Shown here: in pieces, positions 23,595 through 34,879 of the stretch
Position numbering within the stretch: position 1 is the stretch's first letter
Layout of the letters: the number at the start of each line of letters is the position of its first letter
Assembly (NCBI GenBank): GCA_963932465.1
Contig: OZ010798.1
Coordinates: forward strand, 17,964,981 to 18,028,980
From: Maratus speciosus
Lineage: Eukaryota; Arthropoda; Arachnida; Araneae; Salticidae
Direction: 5' to 3'
DNA length: 64,000 nucleotides
Translations under genes and position numbers: made by a program
Notes under the pieces: model-generated
Database searches by the model: none
Told to the model about the DNA's origin: nothing
What the model saw: the letters and a program-made list of their open reading frames with translations, nothing else

Positions 23595-25290
23595 ATTAAA
23601 ATAATTTGTTAAAAAATTCCTTTAATATACCGATTTGTAAAAATACAGTTTAGAATGAGTTATAAGTACTTTACTTTATCTTGTTTCAAAAGCATTATTG
23701 GTTGCACAAAATAAAAATATTTTTAAAGGGATGATTTCTGTTGACTTTGCATCTTTTCAGCTTTCTTGACCTTGAAAGATTGGGGGGGGGGGGTACAGTT
23801 CGGAAATATTCCTATATTTCTATTGTAAGAAAATGATATTTGTACGTGTTCTAATTCTACAAAATACTAAAGGAATATTTTAAATAAAAGATTTGAGTGG
23901 AGTTATAAACATTGAACAAAATAAATATAAATTTAAGGAATTAATTTTAAAGGCAAAATCCTTCTAAAATTTATTAAATCATTGTGTAAATCTTTAAATG
24001 TAGTTACAAAAATTCCCGAAAAATGCGTTAAAAGACGAAATTTTCACGAATTCATAATTAGGGACATGATTGGTTAACCTAAATAATTTTTCTTTACTGT
24101 TCTTAGTTATTTGACTGGGCAGAAATAAAAATCTAAAAAAAGTAAATTAGATACAGAAATATTGTTTCTTTAAATACCAGTTATAATATTCGAGTAAATA
24201 ATTTCGTTGCATCCTTACCCAGCGCTACTTTACAGAGTCCCAAGGTGACCTTAGCAAACTTTTCGATTAAACGTTTCTGCTCGACTAATTTTAACCTATG
24301 CTGCCATCTCTTGTCGTAATGGTATTATAGGATCGTCAGAACCGATTGATAATGAAAACGAATGAATATCGCTATTTTCTTTTATGTAGTAGTAATTTTA
24401 TACTTATCAAACTAATTGCTGTGCTAGTGCTTTTGTATTTGTTTTGTACTCGTAAATGAATTGGTAAGATTATTATTAGTTATTAAAAGACAGATTATTT
24501 CGCTTGAATCCGAAAATAGTTAGGTTCCTTACATTGTAACTGTGTATAGCTCTTAATATTTCAAGTCGTCAATGACCGAAATAAAATCGATGATTTCTGA
24601 GAAATTCCTCAAAGGTGTAATTTAATGAAATTCATGCTTAGATTTAATACTTGCTTGTTCAAAGAATCATCAAAACGATATGCTCTTTTGAAGATTTTCT
24701 TTTTTTTCCATAGAACTGACAAGTAATAAACTAACAAGTTCCACTGACAAGTAATATCATTTCTGAAAAAGAATGAAGTACTTTATTATTCATGTTCTTT
24801 ATTGTATAACTCATATTTGCATATGTTAAAATTAATATTTATGACTAAAGAAAAAAAAAAAACGAGTAACATATTTTTGCATTTTAAGATTTTTATATTT
24901 GTCTCTTCAATTTTATAATATAGTTGTGCATAACTTTATTAATATAACTAAACCCCATTGTAAAAAGTCATCTTTATAATCCAGATCTTTTGCTCTCTGT
25001 AACACACAATATTTTAAAATGCTCCGAAAGCCAAACACCAATCACTTACAATTTCATTTAGAATAGTGTGTGATAATAAGTATTATTTGATTTGATGCAT
25101 AATATTTGGCAAAGCAATATATGGTTTCTATTCTGTTAGCTGGGTGGTATGATAAATTGCCAAGTATTGTTTCGTCTGATGTTATTTGAATTTAAACCTT
25201 TTCCATGATTCTTTTCCCACTGAATTATCGTAACCCCTCCGTGCGGCATGTTTGAATTGTTGTTGTATCATTTAAGTTTGTTTGTGTCAG
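23595..25290. other. AT-rich stretch, no assigned gene
   Basis: Contains a G-run (23782-23792). 24200-24360 is less AT-rich than its surroundings and could be regulatory or untranslated, but I see no defining motif. Confidence 0.35.
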
Positions 25291-25311
25291 GTTTTGTTTT
25301 GTTTTATAATT

Positions 25312-25431
25312 ATGACAGGTTGGGATTTGCCAAAAACAGAACGAGAAGCTTTAAATTTTTGTACTACAAAACTTGAAAAGGAGGGATTAAATCATTTAAA
25401 GGTTAACCAAAAGTATAATTCTTTGTTGTAA
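25312..25431 (+). CDS. Short ORF or first coding exon, unrecognised
   Basis: ATG opens 39 codons (MTGWDLPKTEREALNFCTTK, then LEKEGLNHLK) to a TAA. An acceptor-like TTTGTTTGTGTCAG ends at 25290, and a donor-like AAAG/GTTAAC lies at 25401-25402, after codon 30. The first 30 residues are hydrophilic and helix-prone with balanced charge, so an exon of 30 codons is plausible. Sequence just downstream (25440-25660) has open but broken frames on both strands. I do not recognise the protein, and chance is a fair alternative. Confidence 0.3.
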   Translation: MTGWDLPKTEREALNFCTTKLEKEGLNHLKVNQKYNSLL

Positions 25432-25791
25432 AATAACAGCACCTCATTCTGCTGGTCATCAACATCACTTCCATTAGACATATCATTTGTCACTATGTCA
25501 AAAACCTCACTGCCAGTCACCTGGTATACCTGGTGACTCAAATAATTTTTCAACTGATCACTTGATTTATGGAAAATACCTCAAAGAAGCTAGTTCATTG
25601 AACAGCAAATCATGTCAGTACACAGGATCAACTAGTGCAAGAGGCATGCTATAAGCAACTAACCTTGATAGAGATGTTCCAAAAATCCAAAATAAAGGAT
25701 TCAGAGTTAAGTCTTAAAAAGAAAGTGTTATATGTTGATGTAATTAAAAAATTTTTTGAATTGTAATTTAAAATGTTTTTATTGTAGACTC

Positions 25792-26620
25792 CCTCAAATT
25801 CGCAACCCTAAAATCCGCACATCAACACAGATGTAAACAATGAAACATTCAGTTCAGATATTGGGGCAAAATTACAGATTTTTAAATTTTTATATCATTC
25901 TGTATATATTTTAATATGTAATTCTGGATAATATGACTGAACTCATGCTTTTTTATGAAGGGAGTATAAATTTTTTGTGAAAAAAAAAAAAAAAATGAAA
26001 GATATTGCTGATATCACTGGTAATCACAATCTTTTTACCCAATATATTTCTGTATTAATCAAGCTTTTTTAGTTATTAAGACTGGCTAAACCTGAAATAA
26101 AACTTCCTTACTTTATGATTTTGATGTGATTAATAGGTTACCTTTAAGAGGAAATTTCATTAATTCAGGGAAAATGTGTATCATCTTTATTATGCATATT
26201 TAATTATACATTATTAATTATCAGAGTTTCCCCCAGGTTTTAAAAAGGGCAGGGTGCTTCGTGTAGGAAAAGGGCACTTTTAGATTCCGAAGGGCATCTT
26301 TTGGATTCTTAAGGGCACTTTTTTAAATTTTTGAAGGCATTCTTTTGATTTTTAAAACTACTTTTAATATTTAATAGACAGTATGCTATTTTAAAGACAT
26401 CAATGAGTCAATTTTTAGTATACAAGTAATTTTTTTAATAAACAAAGGAGTAAAGGCACTTTTTTGAGCTGGGGGCAACAAGGGTGCTAATGTTTTTTAT
26501 CAGGGGCAAGAGGGGTGCTATTTTGTAAACCTAAGGGCAGGCAGGGTGCAGCACCCTCCTGAAACTGTCTAGGGGAAACTCTGAATTATTTATTTGATCT
26601 TTACTTTTAATAATTTACTC
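25792..26620. mobile_element. Tigger-type element D, right end unclear
   Basis: GTAGACTCCCTCAAATTCGC at the left, collinear with element G (58788) through ACTTTTAATAATT. It is interrupted by a hAT-type MITE (26222-26583). Past about 26600 it runs into transposase remnants rather than a terminus. Confidence 0.6.
26222..26583. mobile_element. hAT-type MITE, 362 bp, nested in Tigger D
   Basis: Left CAGAGTTTCCCCCAGGTTT and right inverted CAGAGTTTCCCCTAGACAG. AATTAT directly repeats at both sides. Element G is continuous at this point. GGGCACTTTT/GGGTGCTA words repeat inside. Confidence 0.65.
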
Positions 26621-26790
26621 ATTTTTAAGAGTGCTGTCATCAGCAATTAGACAATCTTCCACTGATTCTTGATCCAGCAATTGAGCTTCTGAACATGAAA
26701 ATCCTTTAGCTTAGTCCAGCAGATCTGTAATAATTTCCTTATTTTTGGAAAGTTTAAAGTCTTCAACTTCATGCTCATTCACACCAAAGT
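26600..26790 (-). pseudogene. Tigger-type transposase remnant
   Basis: The minus strand reads GVNEHEVEDFKLSKNKEI, then ITDLLD, an in-frame stop (26711-26713), then AKGFSCSEAQLLDQESVED and CLIADDSTLKNE. The acidic D-D and E-Q/E helix pattern is like pogo/Tigger C-terminal regions, and it continues directly from element D. No catalytic residues remain. Confidence 0.45.
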
Positions 26791-26850
26791 AAATATCACA
26801 GATGACCTCAAATTGTATCAGTCATGGATGAGTGTACATATCTCATGCTT

Positions 26851-27394
26851 GACGTAAAATACATCTTTGGTTTTTACGTTTCGAAATGAAATAAATTATT
26901 TTTTAGTTATCATTGTGCATTCTGGTTTTCAGAGCACTCTGTATACGGGATTTTCAGATAACAGCTATTTATATTATTGATACATTTTTTAATATAAGTT
27001 ATGGTCTATTTTACTTTGTAAAGTTTGACATAAATACTTGATTCGTTTATTATTTTATGGCATTGGAATTAATATTTATCTGTATATCGGAGTGAATTTT
27101 AAATATGCATCCTTAAGTTAAATTATTAAATTAAAATTTTGTAAAAAAAAAAAAAAAAAGTGGTTATTTTAAATTAAAGTAGGGTTATAATAATTATCAC
27201 ATGGAATCTCTACCTGACTTCTAAGTCTGACAAAAAAAAAAAATTAAATTTAAGAGAACCTTCATAAATTAAGCAAAAACAAGTCAAAATTAGGTAAATT
27301 GCTAGACAAAAAGAATGCAAATATTTTAGTTTAAGATGTCTCAATGTTAATACTGAATCTTATCCATTAAACTCTCTTGACTCACAGTTTGCCT
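26851..27394. other. AT-rich stretch, no gene seen
   Basis: Two A-runs. No coding signal. Confidence 0.4.
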
Positions 27395-27398
27395 TTAA

Positions 27399-27815
27399 GG
27401 GTGTATTCGAAAAAATATTTTTCCACCCTCAACAGCTCGAAATTTTCTGAGACATTTTCAGACTCATTTTTAAAAGTAAAAACACGAAACTTGCTGGGGT
27501 GATTTCTGAAGACATGTTTAACATGCCGTGTGATTTCATTTTCAGCTCAATTCATTAGAATTTGATTTTTAAACAATTATTTTCTCAGTATGACCATTTT
27601 TTTTCATTCCCAGATCGCCCGCTTCGGAAAATTCGGTTCAAAATGCCAACTTTGACAGCGTTTTTTACAGTATTTTCTGCATTTATAAAAAAATTAAGAA
27701 GCACCGCACATTATATAGTTTCTAAATAAGAGAATTTCCCAGTTTGATGCGTTTGAGAGCAAAAATGAATTTTAAAATGAATCAGAAAATAAGCAGTTTG
27801 GATCGGAATACACCC
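27399..27815. mobile_element. TTAA-flanked MITE, 417 bp
   Basis: TTAA (27395-27398) is followed by GGGTGTATTCGAAAA. The right end GGAATACACCC is followed by TTAA (27816-27819). Internal sequence (CAGCTCGAAATTTTCTGAG, AATGCCAACTTTGACAG) is distantly like the 14478 and 47020 elements. Confidence 0.6.
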
Positions 27816-28253
27816 TTAAATCAATGCTTTGGAAACATATTAGTATGTTACATTTTTCACAGTTTTTAGAATAACGTGTCAAACTCTTCTAGTAGAAATT
27901 TACATTTCATAATCTACTTTATTATCCTAATTTTCTTATTTCAATGAAAATAATGTTCAGTCTCATTTAATACTTTCAATGCAAGTAAAAAATTTTAGGG
28001 CATGGATAACCTTTCTGTATTTGTGAGTCAGTGTGCTAACTGTAGACAAGTTCTGGAATAATATAAAAATTTAAAAAGTTGTTATGCCTAACTTTTGAAA
28101 ATTCATTTTAATATTTATATTTCTTTTTGGAACCGCACAAAAAACGCACATATATTCGTTTTAATCAATGCTTTTAGAACTTTTTTGATAGTTAGTCAAA
28201 TTGAAATAATGAAAATCTTTAAATAATATAATTTACTTTAAAAAATATCTCAT
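27816..28253. other. AT-rich stretch, no gene seen
   Basis: No feature seen. Confidence 0.4.
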
Positions 28254-28475
28254 TTAAACAATAATATATTTTCCTAAGCTTTTAAATACAGTCAAGTATC
28301 CATAATCCACACACCCATAATCTGCAATTTTCTATAATTCACATTGCTTAATGAATGTAAACAATTAAACAATAATATATTTTCCTAAGCTTTTAAATAC
28401 AGTCAAGGATCCATAATCTACACACCCATAATCTGCAATTTTCTATAATTCACATTGCTTAATGAATGTAAACAA
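28254..28475. repeat. Two tandem 111-bp copies
   Basis: TTAAACAATAATATATTTTC recurs at exactly 111 bp with almost no change. Each unit contains a Tigger-type end (CAGTCAAGTATCC or CAGTCAAGGATCC). A recent tandem duplication, or an assembly duplication. Confidence 0.7.
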
Positions 28476-29030
28476 TTAAACAAATGTACAAATTCTTGAT
28501 CCAAAAATGATTTTTTAAAAGAAATATCTGAAAATTTTAAATATAAAAGTGAATACAGTCAAACCTCGTTAACATGAACACGCTTAACGTGAATTACTTT
28601 TAACAGGAATTGTTTTCATAGTTCCTTATAAAAACGAGTACAAAGATTTGATACTGATAACATGAATTACTGTTAATATAAACAAAATTTTGATTCTCCT
28701 TGAGGTTCATGTTAACGATGTTCGACTGTATAATCAAATTTTTTATACAAGAATTTGAAAAAAGATAGCATATTTTTGAGATAGCATATTAAATTAATTA
28801 TTATATTTCATATTTTTCTTTCCATGTTATACCTACTGAATATGGAATTAAAATAGTGTCCTGAAAAATTAATTATTATATTTCATGTTTTTCTTTTCAT
28901 GTTATACTGAATATGGAATTAAAATAGTGTCCAGAAATAAGAAAATGACATATAATCCATAATACTCCATAATCCACAATATTCCATAATCTGCACAACC
29001 TTTGGTCCCAACTTGTGCGGATTAAAGAAC
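28287..29030. mobile_element. Tigger-type element F, decayed, with nested MITE
   Basis: Begins CAGTCAAGTATCCATAATCC. Family words (TTTGGTCCCAACTTGTGCGG) are at about 29003, but the right TIR is lost. The 173-bp MITE 28556-28728 is inside. Confidence 0.5.
28556..28728. mobile_element. 173-bp Tigger-type MITE
   Basis: CAGTCAAACCTCGTTAACAT at the left, inverted ATGTTAACGATGTTCGACTG at the right, TA on both sides. No coding sequence. Confidence 0.7.
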
Positions 29031-29340
29031 TTTGCCTATAATTGAAGTTTTTGAGCGTGCTTATGTTTTCAGCTTTCAAAACTTTATTTGAATACATAAT
29101 TTGTATTTTTCATATAAAAATTATATTTGGTTAATGTGCTATCTAAAAAAGTATATTAACTGTAAAACATCTATTAGTGTTTTTAATTTTTTTAAATCGT
29201 TTTCACCTATGTTCTATAACCCCAGAAACCCAGATTTTTGACCCCTTAGTAGCTATAATAAAAAAAGGGAAAATTCAGTAATACAGAAAACTTTATGCTA
29301 AGAAAGAAAATTGATTAAGATTAGAATCCAGAGTTGTTTC

Positions 29341-29540
29341 TGGATTGTGTTGTTCAGAAGGAAATTTTAGCATCCAAAAATATTGGGCCAGTTCTTATTG
29401 AGGTACTAAAATCAATTATAAAATGCATCAGAGCTATTAAAGCTAATGCTAGATATGAGCATACCTTCAACACATTTAGTAAAGTTAAAAGTGCAGTCCA
29501 TTGAAGACTGTGGTTTGACACTGAGGTAATTTGATAAGAA
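29341..29540 (+). pseudogene. hAT-type (ZBED5/FAM200-like) transposase remnant
   Basis: The plus strand reads LDCVVQKEILASKNIGPVLI, then EVLKSIIKCIRAIKA, a stop after KVKSAVH, then RLWFDTEVI. This matches the order H-C-V-I-H-x-E-A-L-A-x-K ... V-I-K-x-I-N-x-I-K-A ... L-L-x-H-T-E-V-R-W of hAT-derived ZBED5/FAM200/GTF2IRD2-type transposases. It has lost the His residues and the WLS end and carries stops. No TIRs are seen around it. Confidence 0.55.
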
Positions 29541-29559
29541 ACAATAAAAATCTTGATGG

Positions 29560-30060
29560 AAATATGAAGATGCATTGCTTCATTACATTTATAGAACTAG
29601 ATTTTACACATGGCTTTGCTCACATAGAATGTAAGTTTTGCAATTTGGAATATATATTTTACATAAGAATTTTCATCATTTTGCGTAATTTATCTAACTA
29701 ATAATAGTGCAACTGCCATCAAAATCTGTCCAGTAGAATTTTTTTTAAAAAGGTAATTTTAAAAAGGTAATTTTTTATAATCGAATTCGCCTAATTATAG
29801 AACTTTTACCTTTATCTCTATAACTAAGCAACATTGAACGATTAGTCATACACTAAAATATTTTTCCAAAAATTATCTAACCGACAATGTAAGTCCTATA
29901 AAAATCCATTTAGCAGAATCTGAGTTATAACCTTTCAGAATGAAATACGAATTTTCATTTTATATAGAGAGTAGAAGTAGATTTTTAACATGCTAATCTT
30001 TCATAATCGGGTTCTCCTAATTACAGAACTTTCACCCATTGCTCTATAACTAAGCAACAT
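29560..30060. repeat. Two diverged copies of a retroelement-like 3' sequence
   Basis: CTATAACTAAGCAACAT ends both copies (29818-29834 and about 30045-30061), each preceded by TCATAATCG-GTT/TTC-type sequence and ATCTAAC...TAA-GTCCTAT. The style resembles RTE-type 3' tails, but this is weak. Confidence 0.35.
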
Positions 30061-30061
30061 A

Positions 30062-30596
30062 CGTGGGTGGTTCAATAATTATTGTCCCTAGGCTAGATAA
30101 AATATTTGTACTGCGATGGTTGATGTGCAATATCGAAGCCTCATGAAATGCCTATATGCTCAATTTCACACCCGTAGCTGCTATATTAACATAGTTTTGG
30201 AGGGGTGAAGTTTTAAAGCACTATTTCTGAGGGAGTTTTTAAGGAGGGGGTGAGGGTGAAATGATGGTTTGGAGCTTATGAGCCTACATTTGTGACAGTG
30301 GATGAGATCTGGCTGCATCACTATGATCCCGAGTGCAAACGACAGTAGTTACGTCTCATCCACTGTCACAAATCTAGCCCCATAAGCTAAAAATCAATCT
30401 TTCACCCCCACTCCCCCCCTTTCACCGCCACTCCCTTCCCCTTTCACTCCTCCCTCCAAAACAATGTGAATAAACAGCTACGGTTCTGAAAATGAGCATA
30501 TAGGCATCTAAGATATTAGGCTTCGATATTCCACAACAACCGTCACAGTACAAGTATATTATATACACTAGGACAATAATTATTGAATTACCCTTG
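30062..30596. mobile_element. mariner-derived foldback, 535 bp
   Basis: GGTTCAATAATTATTGTCC near the left and its relative, inverted, near the right, TA flanks (30060-30061, 30597-30598). 30284-30344 encodes TVDEIWLHHYDPECKRQ, the mariner transposase strand that carries the first catalytic Asp (TVDETWLHHYDPE), followed by a stop. The right arm carries the same region inverted (GTCTCATCCACTGTCACAAA). Confidence 0.7.
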
Positions 30597-31558
30597 TAGA
30601 ACAATGCTAATGACACTATTTTAGCAAGTTTTGACATAATTTCACTGTATCCATCCATCAATATAAAAGAGGTCATACATAATATTAATTGTGAAATAGA
30701 TAAGCAAGAGCACTTAAATAATAATATGAAGAGATCGTTTAAGGCAGGTCTAAACCTGATAACTAAAAGCATTTATATTTAATAATAGATATTATAAACA
30801 GACAAAAGAAGCACCAACGGGATCACCTTTATCTGGCTTTCTTGCTGAATTTAAATTACGACCCTTAGAAAACGACATTCTAAAAAATATATAACCAGCT
30901 TCTAGCACATGGATCAGATATGCAGATGATATATTTACAGTTTGGGAACATGGATTGGAAACCCTCAAAGATTTTCTCAAAAAAATATAATAAAATTGAC
31001 AATGACTTCCAATTCACCACGGAAATTGAAAATAATAATACTCTTCCATTTCTGGATATTCTGCTTGTAAAAGAGGACAATAACATTAATAGAAAAGTAT
31101 ATCAAAAGAAAGTAAAGCTTGATCACATTACACCGAATGACGCAGTAGTCCCACGGGCTGAAAAACTCAGTGCATTAAAGTCTTATTTCCACAGAGAATT
31201 TAAAGTTTGTTCAGACCAGTATCTAAAAGATGAAATCATTTATGTAATCAAGATTGCAAGTAATCATGTCAACCAAAAACTATAGGTATGTAAGATTACT
31301 GAAAGACTCAATAAACCAAATCTGGAACTAGATATAACCACCAGGCCAACCTATAGAAAAATCACATATATCCCAATTTTTTTGAAAGGTCAAGACAGGC
31401 CTTCAAGAAATACAATATCCAACTCATAGTGTCGACCCCACCTAATCTTGTGGAATTAATCACTAGGAAACTGCACCCTTACCCACCGCAAATCGAGCTG
31501 GTGTATATGAAATACCATTTCAGTTAAAAAACAAACCTAAATATTATATAGGAATGAC
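30597..31558 (+). pseudogene. Penelope-like retroelement, reverse transcriptase part
   Basis: Order on the plus strand, with frameshifts and stops: LASFDIISLYPSINIKE (RT motif A), YYKQTKEAPTGSPLSGFLAE (motif B; usual MGSPLS has become TGSPLS), an in-frame TAA at 30892, WIRYADDIFTVWEHG (the YADD catalytic box, 30919-30930), then LPFLDILLVKEDN and thumb sequence, then GVYEIPF and PKYYIG, the first strands of a GIY-YIG nuclease (31500-31552). This RT plus GIY-YIG pairing defines Penelope-like elements. The 5' end is lost at the mariner foldback. A hAT-type element splits the nuclease right after YYIGMT. Confidence 0.85.
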
Positions 31559-33540
31559 CAGTGGCGTACCCAAGGGGGGGGGGGCTGATGGGGCTACAGC
31601 CCCCCCCCGAAATTTTCGAAAGTGATATAGAAAGGTGCTGATTTTTCGTCTTTCTTTTATGGAATTTTTTAAAAAATTTTTCCATTATACAGCGGACAAA
31701 CCATTCTCATTAGTCCCATATTAGTCCACATTGACAACAAAGAAGAGAAAGAGGGGCTGACGGGGTTATAGCCCCCCCCCCCTACTCCTCCCGAAATAGT
31801 CAAAAAATTAATTGAAAAAGTGTTTTTTTCTTACTTTTTAAAGATAAATCTGTAATTTTTTCTTCTGCCATACAGCAAAATAGCCATTCTCGTTAACACC
31901 ATATTAGTTCAGGTTATATTAGTTAGGGGGCTGATGGAATTTCAGCCCCCTCCTCTCGAAATGGTCGAAAATGAAATGAAAAAATAGTGCTGAATTTTTT
32001 CTGTCTGTTCAAGATAAATTTGCTTTTTTCCCCTATCGTTCAACAGACTATGCGCTTCCTTCGCTTTAGTTCCATATTAGTCGATATTGACACCAAAGAA
32101 GAGAAAGGGGGTTGATGGGGTTACAGCCCCCTCCCCCCTACCAGAAATCGCGAAAAATTAAATAAAAATGTGTTTTTTCTTTACTTTTTAAAGATAAATC
32201 TGTATTTTTTCTTCTGTCATACAGTAAAATAGCCATTCTCGTTAACACCATATTAGTCCACATTGACATCACAGCATACCCTAAGATGGGGAGGGGGCTG
32301 ATGGAATTACAACTTCCTCCTCTGGAAATAGTCGAAAATGAAATGAAAAAGTAGAGCTGATTTTTTTCTGTCTATTTGAGATAAATTTGCATTTTCTCCC
32401 CTATCATTTAACAGACTAGCCGCTCCCTTCGCTGTAGTTCCATATTAGTGTACAGTGACATCACATTATACCCGAAAAGATAGAAGGGGGTTAATGGAGT
32501 TACAGCCCTCTCCCAAAAATTCGAACATGAAATGAAAAAGTTCTGATATTTTCCTTTTTGTTTGAGATAAATTTGTATTTCTCCTCTATCATTCAACAGA
32601 CTAGCTGCTCTCTTCTCTTTAGTTCCATACTAGTGCACAGTGATACCACATTATACCCAAAGAGGTGAAAGGGGTTAATGGGGTGTCCCTTTCCTAAATA
32701 GTTGAAAATGAAATGAAAAAAAAGGCTGTTTTTTTTATTCTTGTTTGAGATAAATTTGTAATTTTTCTTCTGCCATACAGCGAAATAGCTATTCTCGTTA
32801 ACACCATATTAGTCCACATTGACATCACAGCATACCCAAAGATGGGGAGGGGGCTGATGGAATTACAGCCCCCTCCTCCCGAAATAGTCGGAAATGAAAT
32901 AAAAAAATATTGCTTTTTTTTCTTTCTGTTTGAGATAAATTTGTATTTTTTTTCTCCTATTATTCAACAGACTAGACACTCTCTTCTCTTTAGTTCCATA
33001 TTAGTGCACAGTGACACCGCATTATACCGAAAGAAGTAGAAAGGGGGTGATGGGTTACAGCCCCTTCCCAAAATAGTCGAAAATGAAATGAAAAAAGGCT
33101 GATATTTTTCTTTTTGTTCGAGATGAATTTGTAATGCACTTGTTTTCTGCAATACAACGAACTACACGTTCTGGCTAGTCTCATATCAACGGACAGTTAC
33201 ACCACAGTATACCCAATGAGGGGAAGGGGCTGATGGGGTTACTTACTCTTCCGAAATAATCAAATATGAAATGAAAAAAAAAAATCCAGTTTTTTTTCTT
33301 TCTTTTGAGATTAATTTTTTTCTGCGACGCAGCTATTCTGGTTAGTCCCATATATTAGTGCACAGTGATGCCCCAGCATACACCAAAGGATTCGATGGGG
33401 ACGGGGGTTATGACGTTACAGCTCCATTCCACCTCTGAAGAGATCGCAGTGAAATGAAAAAAGGGCTGATATTCCTTCTTTTTCAGATAAATTTGTTTTA
33501 TTTTCTGGCATGCCACGAATTTGTTTTTCCTGTTAATCCA
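31559..33540. repeat. ~180-bp tandem satellite derived from the hAT end
   Basis: About eleven units, spaced 172-194 bp, marked by GGGGCTGATGGGGTTACAGCCCCC-type words at about 31575, 31752, 31927, 32110, 32290, 32487, 32670, 32850, 33038, 33225 and 33400. Each continues with GAAATAGTCGAAAATGAAAT, a T-rich tract, TTGAGATAAATTTGTA, CAACAGACTAG and CCATATTAGTGCACAGTGA. The first unit is fused to the hAT terminus, and units carry TACCCAAAG like the terminus itself. Confidence 0.75.
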
Positions 33541-34879
33541 ATATCCTCCTCAGTCCTGCTACCAAATTTACTTGAGACCACAAAATCCATTTTCAAATGA
33601 CTGAAATCACTGTTTTACTCGATAAATGAAAACATATATACTGAGTTCAAGAGACCTACAAATAAATTCGACAAATCTAAAAGTAGTTTAATTTAAGGAT
33701 TTTTTTAATTTTTCCCATAGTCGGCGGGCGCCAAGATTGTCAATGCGGGGGTATGTTAATGCACAGTAACACCACAGCTAATCTCAAGTCGATTTCGTCT
33801 AAATCTGAAATCCGGTGCGGAAGAGTTGACTGTAATAGTAGCTTATTAACTTTCATTTTTCAGTCGCATCTCCATGCCACACCGAAATATGGGGGTGCGG
33901 AGGGTTGAAGGGACTAAACCTCTTTTACCTGCCAAAACAGTCAGATTAAATGGTAAAAAAAATTACTTCTTACTTTTTAGATCAATTCAATTATATATAT
34001 ATTTGTCATGCATCGCACTTGTCTTTCTTGTTAGTCCCATATTAGTGCATAATGACACCTTAGCTAATCCCTTCAGAATTTTGGTAAGTCGGAAGTCAGG
34101 CACACTATATATGTGCGGAAGAGCTGACTGTGAATGATATTCATTAACTTTTGTTTTTAACACTCGATTACTTCCTCGTATGTGTAAGATACACAGTGAC
34201 TTCTTGTTTGACTGCAAAGACATCTTTGGAGTTCGGTAATGTCCCCTCCCCCCACTTATCTTCCTATTCTGTCTTAACTTTGCAGCCAGTATTTTTCATC
34301 TGGAACGGTTTAAAGTCCTTCTTATTACTTGTGCAATGCACAAATAATAAACAAAGTCTTTATTTTATATATGTGTATGAAAATATTTTGTGTATACAAA
34401 AAATATTTTGTGTTTGTTACAATATTAATTTATTGTTAAACAAGAACCGTAGCCAGAATTTAGTTTCGGGGATTGGAAGAACAATTTTATAGATTTTATG
34501 TTATAATGACTTTCTTTTAAATGAAAGTATATAAAAAAAAAAAACCAGTAACACTTTCCAACAGATTTCGACGTGGGACGGTCTCAGGATCGGACCCGTG
34601 CCCCCCCCCCCTTCCCCCCAGATTTGAGTCTGAGTTAAAAAAAAAAAATCTGAAATTCTCAGCAAATTTTCTGAAAGGTTACAGCAAAGGGGGAAAGGAG
34701 AGGTAATCCCTTCCTGCTGCTAATTATTTTTGTTGTAGTTTGGGTTAACTCTGTTTATATTCAGGTCAATTTCAGGCTGAGTGGGTTCGGGTTAACCAGA
34801 TTTCTAAAAAGTTCAGTATATTATCTCAGTTTAAAAACTATACATATAATAATAAACACAGATATTTGTATGTGTTTTT
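33541..34879. other. Interior of the 5.1-kb hAT element, no gene seen
   Basis: Decayed continuation of the satellite vocabulary (CCATATTAGTGCATAATGAC at about 34040) and a C-run (34603-34612). No convincing coding. Confidence 0.4.

Noticed and set aside
30422..30772. 116-codon minus frame
   Set aside because: Antisense to the mariner foldback and the Penelope RT start; a shadow.
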